From NCBI RefSeq assembly GCF_016859285.1, contig NC_053415.1, positions 12,820,001 through 12,884,000 on the forward strand: DNA of 64,000 nt. The letters run 5' to 3'. The first letter of the stretch is position 1, and the number at the start of each line of letters is the position of its first letter. Below are positions 23,601 through 36,299 of the stretch, in pieces. Both the position numbers and the translations under genes were made by a program. The notes below the pieces were generated by a model. It was not told where the DNA came from. It saw only the letters and a program-made list of their open reading frames with translations, and did not search any database. Source of the stretch: Xiphias gladius (Eukaryota > Chordata > Actinopteri > Istiophoriformes > Xiphiidae).

Positions 23601-24913
23601 CAATCAAAGCACAAGAGGAAGGGGAAAGCACAGAGCAAGAAACAACTGGAAGGTGAGTAAGGGCTTGTTCCTTGCTATTGTTCATTGTATCGCACCTGTT
23701 TCTCACTCTCAAAACTCATTATTTAGCTTTCTGTGTCATTGTAGAAACTGTCGATGAGTCATGGGAGTATGGCCTGAGGGATGCCCTCTTTACAGCCTGC
23801 AAGGTTGGGGATGTGGTCACTCTAAGTAGACTCCTGGAGCTACTTGGAGAAACGGCAGAGAGTCGAGAGCTGTCGGAGAGCAACACATCTGATGCACCAA
23901 GTCCTCTGACTCTCCTCAATAAGCCCATAGACTCATCAGGGTTCACGTTGCTGCATGTTGCATCAGCAGCTGCACAAAAGGCAGTGGTCAGGCTGCTCCT
24001 CGATGCAGGAGCAGACCCAGCCTGCAGGTATGAAAAAATAGTAAAGGCAACTTTAGTAAAAATAAAATTTCAGTGTGATAATTTGAAGCAATTCCAGTAA
24101 ATGCAATGAACCTTTGCCCAAATGTGAGCGGTATTTCTGCAATATTCCTTTACAGGGATAACAAAGGACAGACCCCGTATATTGTTGCCCCTGACAAAGA
24201 CACAAGGAATGTCTTTCGTAAATACATGGGTGAGAATCCTGACAAATATGACTACAGCAAGGCACAGGTAGGAGTTGACAGTCTAACTTCTAACATGTAT
24301 CCTATTAAATACAAGCAGAGCACTTATGGTTTACACCTGTGCAACTCAAGGTGCCTGGGCCACTGACAGCAGAGATTGAATCCAAAAAGACAGAGAAGAA
24401 AAAGGCTCAAAAGGCACTGAGAAAACAGCGAGAAAAAGAGCAGAAGGAGGAGAAGAGGAAACAAGAGTTGGAGGCAGAGGAAAAGAAGAGGTTTGCATCG
24501 CTGACTGATCGCGAAAAGGTGAGTTAATTGGCATTTGATCACTGATATTCAAGTAATTGTTTTCTTTTAAAGGTTTTTAGAAATGTTCACTGTTTGCTTG
24601 TTGATTATAGAGAGCTCTGGCAGCAGAGAAAAGGTTAGCGGAGCAGGTAGCTGCAACAGGAGTCAGCCTCTGTAACATCAAGTAAGACCCCCCCCCCAAG
24701 AGCTATTCTCTCATTGAACTTCGTCACAGTGTAGTTCAGTGATTGAAGTTCAGTGTGCTTTTGTGTTGATTTGTCTTTGTCAACAGGAGGTGCTGGTTCT
24801 GTGGGGAGTCTCTGCTGGGGAAGATCCCATTTCAATACCTGGAGTATTCGTTCTGCACCCCTCGCTGTGTCCAAGCACATCGAAAAGCGAATACTCCTGC
24901 AGGCAAGACCTAA
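20651..24913 (+). CDS. ankzf1: Ankyrin repeat and zinc finger peptidyl-tRNA hydrolase (Vms1 homologue)
   Basis: Cleaves peptidyl-tRNA on stalled 60S ribosomes in ribosome-associated quality control and works with Cdc48/VCP. Fifteen coding exons: 20651-20774, 20854-20984, 21080-21182, 21274-21482, 21584-21693, 21855-22008, 22654-22876, 22964-23062, 23229-23426, 23521-23652, 23745-24027, 24156-24267, 24351-24518, 24611-24681, 24787-24913; 747 aa, close to the human protein. Domains: C2H2 finger (Cys72, Cys75, His88, His94); acidic Ser-rich linker; VLRF1 catalytic domain with GTAQGLRD, where Gln248 corresponds to the essential glutamine; basic Arg/Lys patch; ankyrin repeats (about 490-590); a long charged helix carrying a VCP-interacting motif [11 protein letters not shown] (fits R-x5-A-A-x2-R); and a C-terminal zinc-binding treble-clef-like segment (CWFC ... 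CTPRC). Intron 6 uses a GC donor (AAG|GCAAGA). All other introns are GT-AG. Convergent with glb1l. Confidence 0.95.
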
Positions 24914-25061
24914 CACCGGTGTGGAAATTTTTAGTTGGAAGGAAGCTACCTCATGAAAAGTACAAGTGAATTTGTGCAGCCATGTATAGACACTAGCAAC
25001 TCTGTGTCTTGCCAATGTGCTAGTTAAATTTTCAAGTCTGAACACACATTTCAAATATAAT

Positions 25062-25125
25062 TTTATTATGCAGATGATCTTAGACAATTGGATGAATATA
25101 CTGTCTCAAAAATTAATGAAATAAA
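25062..25125. terminator. facing polyadenylation signals of ankzf1 and glb1l
   Basis: On the plus strand AATAAA lies at 25120-25125 (ankzf1, about 210 bases past its stop). On the minus strand AATAAA lies at 25062-25067, about 550 bases past the glb1l stop. A nearer weaker minus-strand signal, ATTAAA, is at 25511-25516. If the distal glb1l signal is used, the two 3' UTRs overlap. Confidence 0.45.
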
Positions 25126-25614
25126 CCCTTGAAATTTACAATTTAGTCACAGCATATGCAGTTATGAGAAACGTAAAAAAAAAAGCAAATGCAATAAAAA
25201 CAAAAAGAGAAATACTGTTTATGGATCACTGTCATTTCTTCCACAGGCCTCAATGAATATTAAAAGTCAAAGACAAAATATTCACTGGATCACTGTTTGG
25301 CTGTGAAGCTTCTGTGTCAAATGTTAAAGCAGTTTAAACTGGATCGAGACTGATAAAGAATTGGCTCTATATGAAACACTGAAAAATAAAGTGATTAAGA
25401 ATAAAGGTGCCACAGAAACAGTGCAGTACAAAGCACTGTCCTTTGGATCAATTTCCTCACGTCAGGTGAATTGTTCAGAGGACTAATTCTGCTCTGCCTC
25501 AGTCAAACCTTTTAATGATTTCTTGGTACAGAGTTCATTAACAGCTTTAGGGATATAACATTTCTCCAGCTGAATGTTGAGAAAATGTTGTGCTACAAAA
25601 CTCAGTGCACTCTG

Positions 25615-28600
25615 TCAAGACTGTTCAGCAGTGACACCGAGCTGAGCCCGGTCTGTAAAAAGAACTCTTAAGTGCGCTGGTGCCCCCTCCAGCTCCAGCA
25701 CTGTGATGTTGTTGGGTAAGGTGGTGCTTAGCAAGGGTCCTGGGATATAAACGGTCTGTTGTGGGCCCCTGTTTGGCCAATATCGTCCCAGGTTCACACC
25801 ATTAATCCAAATCTGACCCTGATATATGTAAAAAAAAAAAAAAGAATGATGTTAAGATCAGAATGGATACAAATATTTTTACCCCTGGAATAATGAGGTA
25901 AACCCACACAGGATTTAATTGTGTTGGCGCAAAAATCCAAATTACCTTCATCCATAAAGTGAACTTGAGAAAAGTGTCCCAAGCCAAGCCGTTGGGCTTT
26001 AATGTCCCCATGTAGAACGCCGGTCCAGCTAAAGGTTCTTTCTGAGCGGCAGCGAAGGACTGTTGACTGTCTGAATGAGGCCATCCATTAGCGATGGCTC
26101 CATCAATGTCCAAAGGGTAGATCATCCAGTCAGTCAGTTTGTCTTTACCCAGGATCAGATTGCTCAAGAGACCCTGCAGTACACACACAGTTTACCAGCT
26201 AGCATTTGTACTCTCATTTTTTTCAAAGTCATTCTGAAGTTTAAGGTATGTGTATTTCCTATTATGTCTAACATGAGTGTCTGCGGTACTTACTCCATAT
26301 TAAATATGGCTCTATCAATCTTTATTTTTTGTTTGTGTAAATATGAAGAGTTTCCCCATTGCTGAAGTACTTTTACAGATCAGTCATCGATCTGGATTTC
26401 TGTTACTGCAGTATATCAATATCTAGGATAACATTCAAAAAATCTTTGAGGATCATTTTTTACAATCAAAAAGAATATAGTTGTTTATGTAGCCCTGTGA
26501 TAGACTGGTGACCTAACCAGGGTGTACCCAGCCTCTCAACCAGTGTCGGCTCAGATTGGCTCCAGGCCCCTGCGACCCTTAAAGGATAAGCAGTGTAGCT
26601 GGATGGATAGATGTATAGCCCATTTAATATATGAAATAAGAAAACATTTTTTATTTGGTATAATAACGCCTTATGATCGTTCACGTTATTTGGGACCAGG
26701 TTTTCATAAGCATTGAGGTCTGTGGACCCCCAAATAGTGTGGAAGTAAAGACAATCTCAACAAAATATGAGCGTTAAAGAAGTGACTGCATAGGCAGAAA
26801 AACGTTACTCTCTTTGGGAATGGACTTGCCTTGTAGTCCTTGATCTTGCTGCCAAAGTTAACCCTGCCCATGTTCTCAACAAGGATGTCCACAGTGTCCC
26901 CCTGCTGTCCAGTGATGTTTATCACCAGCACTGTGTCTCTCTCCAACAGGCCCTGGAAAACCTGTTCATACAGACACGCATGCTTTATCATGAGTATGAA
27001 CAATAAAAAAATACAAATAACTGAACAAGAATTTGAAATTTCACAACATGGCATTACATGAACAAGCATGCTTGGCATTGAGCTGTGATTTTTTTTCCCC
27101 TTACATTACCTGGAAATCAGACACCTGGAAACAAAAGTTCATCGTAAAGGCTTACCCCATTGACAGACACATATGCACGGTCATGAACCCCATTCAGTGG
27201 AGAGATAAGTGGCGTGGGCTCTGAGAGGTTCCGGGGCAGCGTGGTCTGATACAGCATGTATCCATAGTACTGAACACAATAGACATGATAGGTTGTAGAA
27301 ACAACAGTCTGGAAATTCTCCATGTTTCAGGAAGTTTACTGTTACTACAAGACTAGTCCCTCCCCTGTTGTTGACTTCAGAGAGACACCATACCTGTTTC
27401 ATCTCTTCAAATGTCAGAGGATTCTGAGATTTGACTGGCCCCAGAGGTGAAATGGTTTTCAACAGACCACTGATATTCCCAACCTGTAAACGTTTTTGCA
27501 TTCTTAACATCAAACAGCCTCTTGTGCTCATTATAAACCACTTTTTTGTGATCTTAAACATTTAAAAACTTGTCCTGAAATAATAGAGTATTACCTTTCT
27601 CAGAGTCACAAAGCCATAGGCAAACTTGGGAGTTGCTGGCGGCATGGGTCCAAAAGGAATATCATTAAACTGTAGAGAAACAGCGATTCATTAATCTTAG
27701 ATCAGACATATGTACAAGTGTAATCAGGACAACAAGCTGGGCGGGTGGCAGTTCAATCAGTGGCACCTCCTTTATGACATCTCTGATGGCCAACAGCTTC
27801 TCTGTGGGGTCTCCTGCCTCAGACAATGGGGCGTCATAATCATAACTAGTCACCACTGAGCGGAACCTTGTGTCATGATCAGCACCTTTGAGAGAAAAGC
27901 AGAGAGTTACAAAGAGATGACTGCGCCACAAGCTGAGCTTTTATCTCCAGAACTCATACAGTGATTATGAAATCAAAGGACTTCACCATTCCAGTAGCCA
28001 AAGTTAGTGCCTCCCTCAAACATGTACCTGGGAAGAGAGAGGAGTAGACTGTATTATTTTGGGGAAATCTACTGTTAATCAAACAGACAGGTGACTTTCA
28101 CCTCTTGGGAGCTCAAGTTGGTGATTGATGAATCTTAAAGGATGAGGCTGGTGATAATTTTCCTATTGTCAACAAATCCCATTAAAAGACCACAACCAGC
28201 ATTAAATTGATCCGACCGACAGTCCGTGCAGCCAGCCTCTTACAGCTTATTCCTCTGTGCCATAGACCTCCCATATTGTCCAAAAACAATTAAAGACACA
28301 TTAATGAACCACACTGTTGCGCTTGGTGAAAGGTTATTTTAATATGAAGAACATGGACACTGTAGTTTATTTTGAGACATTGCAGCAAGTGGGTATTTAT
28401 AGCACAGCAATGTGTATTAATCCGCGGCTGAAAATAGCCTCCTGTTAATGTACTGTCTCCTCCTATTTTAGTAAAGTTTGCTAAAAAGTTTTAGATTCAT
28501 ATCTTCAGAAAGGAATTCATGGACTTGGGAGGCTGGAAGGTCATAGAGAAGGACTAATGCATTGCCGGTTTTGGTCTTTTCATAACGTCAGCCATATCCT

Positions 28601-30778
28601 TTAACCAAATTTGTACACAGAGGAGGAAACCTTGGAAGGATTAAGAGTTTGGAGAAACATACATGTTGACGTTGGCCCCCATGGTTAGCATTTCTCCTAG
28701 CATTCTGCTGATGTTCTGAGCATCAACCATGGCATGCTGATCTCCCCAGTGGTCCAACCAGCCAGTGTAGAACTCTGAGTTCACCTATATTGCCATTTAA
28801 AACATTTTTCCATCCTACCCTTAGTTGGATGTGTCAGCAATTACTGAATGTAAATAATTAAAAGAATTCACACGTAACTAACCAGTGGGCCTCGAGGTTC
28901 AAACCTCCTTTGCCGGTCAAAGGCTTCAGTTATGTTGGTGTCTGAATAAGGGAAGAAATGGAAAAAAACTGCAAATTTCTGAATGAACAACTTCAGATTA
29001 GCAGATACTATTATGTCCTTAACACACCTGTGCCAAAGTCTACCGTGGCATATAATCCTTGCAGAGTCCCGCACATCATTTCCTTGTCTGTGTTTCCATC
29101 AGTGGTGAACAGGACTATGTCTTCTCCAAGAAAGAAGCGGAACAGAGTCCGCAGGTGACGCATGTAGTTATAGTCACAAGCGTAGTAGCTTCCATATTCA
29201 TTCTCCACCTGCAATAAAGGGAAATGATTCATTCAAACCAACATTTCACTAACTATAAAAAACTTTATATGTACCCATAAGTAGACTACCTGGACACTAA
29301 TGATATTACCCCCGTTGATATAGAGCCAGGGCTTCATTTTGGGGAGGAGAACAGCAAGCCAGTTGCTGACTGCCTGCATATAATCTGGAGCAGAAGAAAA
29401 CAAATCATTAGCATGTCACATTTAAGAATGTGACATGCTAAAAAAGAAAAAAAAGACAAAGATTCACAGGTGCACGTTATACCTGTGTCAGCAGAGCGAA
29501 GTACAATCTTTGGTTTCTGAAGTAGCCACGCTGGCAATCCACCCTGGGAAGAAATAACAGATTGTTTTTACAAGATATCAACAAGTAATACATATATTGA
29601 AAGTGGTAGATTTTATCAAATGCACAACATCACTGAAAGAAAACTGACAGGAAGCAGATGGTGATCATGTTTCTGATTTTTTAACAAGGTGACTAATAGC
29701 CAAAGCAAGTTATCATATTATCAGTCACAGTCTCTTTGTCACTTTTTTGCACAATTGCTAAAATGAATGCACAGTTAGATCCATCCATTTGTATTTTCAA
29801 GTATATGAAAAGGTATATGATTGTAAATCTCCACTTTGAAAAATCTTTTGTTTGCCTGAACGGAATACTTGAATGTAGCACCAACGGTGATAATTTTTAA
29901 AAAAATTCTTTAATGCCACATTGTAATTTTTGGTTTAAGATACTGTATAATTTTTTTTGTAAATACTGTGTTCTGTTTAGGCTGTGATGTTGTGAACAAC
30001 TTTAAAAAAAACAAAAAAAAAAAACAGCGTTTGTGACCGTGTCTGACTACTTGTCTTAGTTATGAAAATAATTACCGATTAGACTTTAAATATTGACATA
30101 AACAAAGCAACGTTAACTTTCAACACCATTTCCCATTCCGCACAGATGTACGGTCCTGGACGCAGGATGACCAGGAGACCTGTCTGATTGGCCAGATCCA
30201 AAAAATGCTCCAAATCTCTGTCCCCTGTGAAGCTCTGGACCCCCTGTACTGCTTCATGGAAGTTCCAGGGCACATATCTGTGTGGAGGCAGAGTGAACGT
30301 AGTCAACCCCTTTACAGAAAGGTAAAGTGAGAACATCCCCACTGACAAAATACATCAATACTGTATGTATGTTTTCAGCTTACACTTGGATGGCATTGAG
30401 ACCACTCATGTACATCTTCACAAGCCGGTCCTTCCAGTAGTACCGTGGGATTCTGGAGTAGTGGATGCTGCCTGAGATGTACTGAAAAGGCCTCCCATCT
30501 TTGAGGAAGCAGTTGTTTTTGTAGTCTATAGAGAAAGCTCTTTCTCCAGAGACCTGCAAGAGATAGCACGGTGACTGCTCTGAGAGGCAAGGAGTGGATT
30601 TTTACAACGGGTTGAAGTCTGCATGGCATTTTCTCGAGTGAGATACAAGACCTATGAGTGATCAGGTGACTTTTCTATTAGTACATGATTCAACCTTTTG
30701 TTTCTGTCTTACCAGGTTCCCACGGACAGATAAACAGGCAAGGTTCGCGGCAACGAATAGTAGGACGCCAGCAGCCAT
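25615..30778 (-). CDS. glb1l: Beta-galactosidase-1-like protein (glycoside hydrolase family 35)
   Basis: GH35 enzymes remove terminal beta-galactose, in GLB1's case in the lysosome. Sixteen coding exons: 30778-30713, 30553-30384, 30277-30127, 29543-29483, 29384-29290, 29208-29028, 28941-28883, 28784-28663, 28027-27987, 27885-27767, 27669-27595, 27483-27394, 27269-27156, 26961-26830, 26173-25946, 25818-25615; 635 aa. Signal peptide [20 protein letters not shown]. The TIM barrel carries [17 protein letters not shown] and [15 protein letters not shown]. The predicted acid/base is Glu185 in ENEYGSY and the nucleophile Glu265 in NSEFYTGW, both present, so the catalytic pair is intact. The beta domains carry [11 protein letters not shown] and [15 protein letters not shown]. 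It is shorter at the C-terminus than GLB1 (677 aa in human) and nearer GLB1L. The tail-to-tail position with ankzf1, as in mammals, supports glb1l over glb1. Intron 14 has a GC donor (AAG|GCAAGT). The rest are GT-AG. Confidence 0.93.
26493..26613 (+). mobile_element. 3' tail of a Rex3/RTE-type LINE
   Basis: The stretch from CTGTGATAGACTGGTGACC through CCAGGGTGTACCCAGCCTC and CTGCGACCCTTAAAGGATAAG to GGATGGATAGATG matches the well-known 3' end shared by fish Rex3-type non-LTR retrotransposons, ending in a short GGAT-type repeat. Only the tail is present and no reverse transcriptase is seen. It is in antisense orientation inside intron 14 of glb1l. Confidence 0.75.
29408..29441. repeat. perfect inverted repeat, 15-bp arms, 4-nt loop
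   Basis: TTAGCATGTCACATT, loop TAAG, then the exact reverse complement. It lies in the short intron between glb1l exons 4 and 5, where it could form a hairpin in the pre-mRNA. Confidence 0.85.
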
Positions 30779-30849
30779 GTCCGCTGCCTTCCCTTGACGA
30801 CTGGGCCTGATACTAGTTCATAACTCCTGCACCATCACGCCTTCGTGCC

Positions 30850-32344
30850 CGCCGGGTGCGTTTTTTTCTGTCTTCCTCTCTGCATGCCTGTTTCCCTGCG
30901 GAGCAACATGACCATCGACGCCCAAAGCGCTATCATGTGATTCTCATTAGACGTCTGCAGGGTCCTACACCCCGCCGGATTCAACTCCACGCGTCTGCCG
31001 CCGGAACGACAACTTCCGCAAGTCTCCGCCGGCAATCGGCTCTGCCTGGTTAGCCTCGTTCAAAAGCCCGGTTTCAATTTAAAAGAGAAAGAGGAGTGAA
31101 GAAAAATCTGCCGGAGAAAACGTGTGCCTGGAAAAATGCTCAAGCCGCTCTGAAATGATGAAAAATAATTTGACTTACACTTTTAATGAGTGTTCAGAGT
31201 TTGACCACAAGATGTCGCTGTTAGGCCTAAAACGTTCATCTTGATGAGGAAAAATAGAGCACAACTCAAATGTAACACAGTTAGTAAAAAAGTAGAGTAC
31301 TCCACCAAATCTCCAGAAAGGTGCGCAAACGGTTTGAAGCAGGTGGCTCTATGGGTGTCGACACAGAGAGCACCTCAAAATAAATAATGATAAAATTACA
31401 TAAAATAAACAGAATACAACCATATGGTATAATGCTTTCACAACATGCTGTCATCCAATGCTGAGAACAATAACTATTGTGTTTGGCATCAAAGGATAAC
31501 AAAGCGGCCGGTTCCAGGGATGGTTTGCTTAATTACAGCTGCAGAACCCAGATCTGTGTCTGTGCACCTTTTCATGTTGTTTGAGTAATAATATAATAAT
31601 ACATTTGCAGACAGTTTTCTGGTAAGAATTTAATGTAGGAAGTAACTTCACATTCTTACAAGGGACACTAGATGGCACTTCAATACTTTATGAGAACCAC
31701 AGTGCGCAGGAAGTCCTGTCAAAGATGAGATGATGTCAGACTGTCATAAGAGAATTTAGGAAGATAAATCATCAATTCTAATCACGGGTCTACCCAATTT
31801 GAATCTATATACAACAAGGGAGATTTGTTTTTTAAATGATTTTTTTTTTTTTAAAGTTTGGAGGTAAAAAAGTGCATTTCACCACCAAAAACTCAGAATG
31901 AATTCACACTGATCCTTAAGTACTCGGAATGTTTAAGAAAAGTAAGTCTGGACCAGTGCAGTTCATTACTAATATTTTTACTCCTTCTATTATTGACTCA
32001 AGTAGTCATGAAGGTTCTGTCATGCGCCTGTTTAGTTGCATGTTTCCAGGGGAGAAAACGTCTGTCACTATAACTGAGGCAGTCATTTACTAGCAAGCGT
32101 GTTGCCTCAAAGAAATGAGAAAAGTTTCTTCCGGGACACTTTTGCTGCTCGCCTGCGCACCATTGTGGACTACAGAGAGCTCTTAAATGGGATTGAAGTG
32201 GAGGATGTTGTAGTGTGTCATGGAAACAACAGTTTATATCTGTCTGTCATGTGAACACAAAGCAGTTACTCCTGGTAATTTGGGTCAATAATGCCTGTAC
32301 CTGCCTGCTGGCCTGTCATTGTGTCCATGTGGAAACAAGTAATG

Positions 32345-32403
<59 letters not shown>

Positions 32404-34990
32404 TACACACACAGACACTTTTACAGATGCTTTTGCTCTTTTTTTCAGTTCCACCCCCTTTCTAGTAATGATTGTCTATACAGTAATTTCATTTCCTGCT
32501 CTACCTCTTTCTTCATTAGTGTCCATTTTAAGAAGACTGGAAGTAGTGGTGGTGGTGTTGGGGGGGCTCACAATTGCTAAAAGCAGCTGATTTCAACTGC
32601 AGATAGGGCAAATGCTCAGGCTCTGTGGCTCATTAGCCCAGTGTCAGATGCAGTTAATTGTCCTGGGAATGAGAGAAGGAACGACATACATGGGCTTGTA
32701 ATTTGGTTATGAGCGTGATAGTGCCTGAGGAGAGCTTGTCAGTATCCCAGCTTTTAAGCCCCTGAGCTCGTAGAAAATGGATGTTCAAACCGCAAAAAAA
32801 TCCCAGTGACTAATGCACTGAGGACAACACCACTGAGACACTATAGCAAGAGTGGAAGTCTAAAGGAAGTGACTTAGACTAATACGAACACTTAAACTCC
32901 CTGCTTATCTCTCATTACTGCAGTCACAGACACTGTCAGATGTGATCAGGCTGCATTCAATATTCTACACATGGTTTTAACCACTCTTGATTTGAAAAAA
33001 ACTGTAGTCGGCCTTTTTAATTACTACATAAAAGTACAGACCAGACCTGCCTACAGTAATTGGAGAGGCCTGCCCCTGATGTGATGGGAGACGCAGAAAA
33101 ACACTCGCCCTTGGGTCGGGCGTTACCTCGGTGAAGTCATCTCCCCAGAGTCTGTAATTAGATTGATCCCCTCTGTCCCACCACCCCCAGAATAAGCCCT
33201 CTTTGTTGTCTCTGGTGGAAGCAGGTGTATTCAGATACCCTTTGCCCCCACATACCCCCAACCTCCTGGAAATACAGTGCTATTCACTTGGAACAGCTGA
33301 TGTTGAAGGGGCACTCCACCATTTTGCACTTTTTGTGTATTTAAAAGACCAGTTTACTTGTCATGAGGAGTACTATTCAGCCTTTTTACTGCATATACTG
33401 TAGTGTTTCTATACCAAAGGGCATGGAAGTTGGCCTGTCCTTCATCCATGCACACGCACATTCACATCCGGTCGGTTGGCAGAAATGGCATCAAGGTGCT
33501 CACCTGGATGTGGACAGGAGGAGCTGAGGACTGATCCTCCTGCCCTGCAATTAATGGAGAACTTGCTATACTGCCTGATACCCCCTCTGCATAAAAACTG
33601 TTGGAGTTTGAAAAACATTGGCATTTACCAGGCAGGGGGTGTCTACTGAAAGATGATATTGAGTTGCATTATGAGAGGTGTAGGATCCAGTGTTTTTGAA
33701 GTTTAATTGACTTTAGGGTGTAGAGACTACAAATCAATACATATCAGGTTCTGCTGCATTGATTTTGATAATTCTTTTGAAATCTGTCTCTAACAAGCCC
33801 CCCAACTTAATGGAAGTGCCATACTACATTTCTGGAGAAACCCTTTAATACCATAAACCCTTTCTTACTACCATCACAAAGGAGACTGTTACTTTATATT
33901 ACAGGTGAAAATTACATTTAAGCCGTACTCAATTTTATATTTCAGGTACTTTACTTGAATATTTCCATTTCACATATGCTACTTTATACTTTTAGTTCAC
34001 TAAATTTCAGATCTGACGGATATGGTTACGGGTAACTTTGAAAATTTTAACTTCAAAACCAGCTTATAAATATAGCTTATAAATTTTGCTCCACCTCAGC
34101 CAGCTAAAACAACAGCTATTTTTCTGTTTTTTTTCTGTTCTGTAATGCAGTATATTTTCACCGGGGTATTGCTATTTTCTACTTAATTGAAGGATCTCAA
34201 TACTTCTTGTACTACTAAACAAAATATTAATTATTTAAATAGCAGCTCCAAGCAGATGGCTTGTAAATTTATTTAGTTATTTATTTATTTTTAAGTTTGA
34301 ATATTTTGCTTACTTGTTCCACCAGTGGCTGTCATTGCCAAATGTGAACATATAAGGTAAAGCTCATTGACTAGTGGTGTAACAGTGAAGGGAAATCTAA
34401 ATGCTGAGCTGTCTGTGATTCACGGGGTTGAATGGTATGATATGAGACGTTGCTGGAGAATTCCCCACAGGTCTCAATATCAGTCGTGAGCTCAGGACAC
34501 AATGAGGAATGTACCCTCTGTGTTTTCTCAGGCTCTGAATGACCAGTGAGTCACTGCTGGGCTCACACAGGCTAATACTCTGGACTCTGAGAGAAAATGG
34601 TTCAGAGAAACTAAACAATAAACAAAAACCTATCACTGAAATGACAAATGTCCACAGGCATGTTTGCATTTTATGATGAATTTAACTCAGCAGTTGTTTG
34701 CGTCCTTGGCATAATTTTTCAGGTTACTTAAAGCATGCCTCAAATAGGAACAGATAAAGAGTAGAATACAGTCTAACTGTGGGAGCATTGAAATATGAAG
34801 CTCTATAAACAAACAGGAAGTTGACAGTGCGGGGGAGCATGGGAAGTGTGTGAGCTGGCCCTCATTCTTCAGCCTTAAGGAAAGTATGGTATGCATTTGG
34901 GGTTCAAGTAAGTCTGACGAGGAATGTTTGTGGTGAGATATATTGTGAAATCCTGCTGCTTGGACTCAAATCCAGGGAGGTCCATCATGG
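30850..34990. other. intergenic region, left part
   Basis: Upstream of glb1l. GC is raised near 30.8-31.05 kb, as expected for its promoter. Beyond that I find no supported exon. It holds a CA microsatellite at 32350-32396 and scattered homopolymers. Confidence 0.55.
32350..32396. repeat. (CA)n microsatellite
   Basis: About 23 uninterrupted CA units, followed by imperfect units to about 32418. Confidence 0.95.
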
Positions 34991-35104
34991 CTGATGGAGA
35001 GGCTTAGTATGTGGCACTACTCACAGTGATTAATGTCGTCCTTACGTTCTTTCCCTTTTCTTTTCTGGTAATATGTCGACTGTCAATATACGAGCCTTCT
35101 CAGT

Positions 35105-35390
35105 CTAGTTGAAGCTTTATTTTTAGCCTTGCTAATGTTGGTGCTCCGCTGGCGGCAGTGTCAATCGATCCTTCCAACGCTTTGGTACAGAGTGGAAAAT
35201 CTTCACAGCTACTGGATGGACTGCCATCAAATTTTGTACGGGCATTCATGGTCCCCAGAGGATGAGTCCGGTTTATCCTGGTGATCTTATGACTTTTATA
35301 GTCATAGTGCCACCTGCAGGTCAAAGGTTTCAGTTATCCGGTGATATATCTCCACATCTACTGACCGGATTTAGACAAAAATTAATTTAG
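35105..35390. repeat. interspersed repeat fragment (fish-type)
   Basis: Phrases such as CTACTGGATGGACTGCCATC, AATTTTGTACGGGCATTCATGG and TCCCCAGAGGATGAGTCC recur in many fish genomes as a degraded dispersed repeat. I recognise the wording but cannot assign the family. No coding part is visible. Confidence 0.5.
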
Positions 35391-36019
35391 CCATCATCAG
35401 ATGAAAAGTTAAATATGTCACATACTTTGGTTTATGCTCATCAGCCAGATGTTGAACATGTCAGCAAACATTGTCACTGTGAGCACGTAATCAGTTCAAA
35501 GCACTGTGACTTTAGCGCATAATAACTGTTTATGCAATACAGAATTTAAAAATAATTACAATCGATACAGATTTACATTTCAATTTGATTAGATTTAAAA
35601 CAAAGAAAATATTTACTTCCTATGTATCTTCTTAGTGGTAAAAAAAAGGACAGAAGAGAGCAATAAAACAGTGAAACGAAACAACTGAATAATTGAATCC
35701 ACTGAATCGTTGTCGCTTACAGAATATTTTTGTCCCCTCATTTTGTAGCCTTTATCATAAAAACAGCAGAGATATTGTTGATAGAGGTGAGTAATGCTTT
35801 TAGTTGGAGACCTGTAGGCTCTGTGGTGTTTCAGGATCAGCCACATAATTTAATAAATGTGGCACCAGGATTTGTCATCGACCATATTTACACATTAATG
35901 CGGTGCTGCCAGCAAGAGTGATCCAATATAGATTGAATCGCCTTTGTCACTGTATATTGTGAGATGTTCCATTTTATTTTTCCAAGGAGGTTATGTTTTT
36001 GCCAGTCTCTATTTATATA

Positions 36020-36125
36020 TCAGCAGGATAACGTAAAATGTACTGAACCGATTTGCACCAAACTTGTTGGAGGGATGGGGCATGGGCCAGGAAAGAACCC
36101 ATTAAATTTTCGGACAGATCTATGA
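36020..36125. repeat. interspersed repeat fragment (fish-type)
   Basis: ACTGAACCGATTTGCACCAA, AACTTGTTGGAGGGATGGGG and AAGAACCCATTAAATTTT correspond to another common degraded vertebrate repeat that reads like a diverged DNA-transposon or LINE flank. Family not assigned. Confidence 0.5.
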
Positions 36126-36299
36126 ATTTGATTTTTTTTTTCTCTGAAGTCGGGTATATGTTGCTTGACATTGTTCTTGGTGGAGTTCTGCGTTCTCTGA
36201 GTGCCCCTTTAGTTATCTGAGTGTTCACTTTTTCTCCTCCCCATTTGCCATCCATCCCAGCTAAACTACATCTCATTCAATCACTTTTACACCCTGTCC

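Noticed and set aside
26830-26961. Using the GT four bases past the GC donor of glb1l exon 14
   Set aside because: It shifts the frame and breaks the DYK-GLLSN family sequence; the GC donor keeps both.
32266-32454. Open frames across the CA/GT repeats, giving Thr-His or Val-Cys repeats (also at 49236-49454 and 53997-54302)
   Set aside because: These are translations of dinucleotide microsatellites, not genes.
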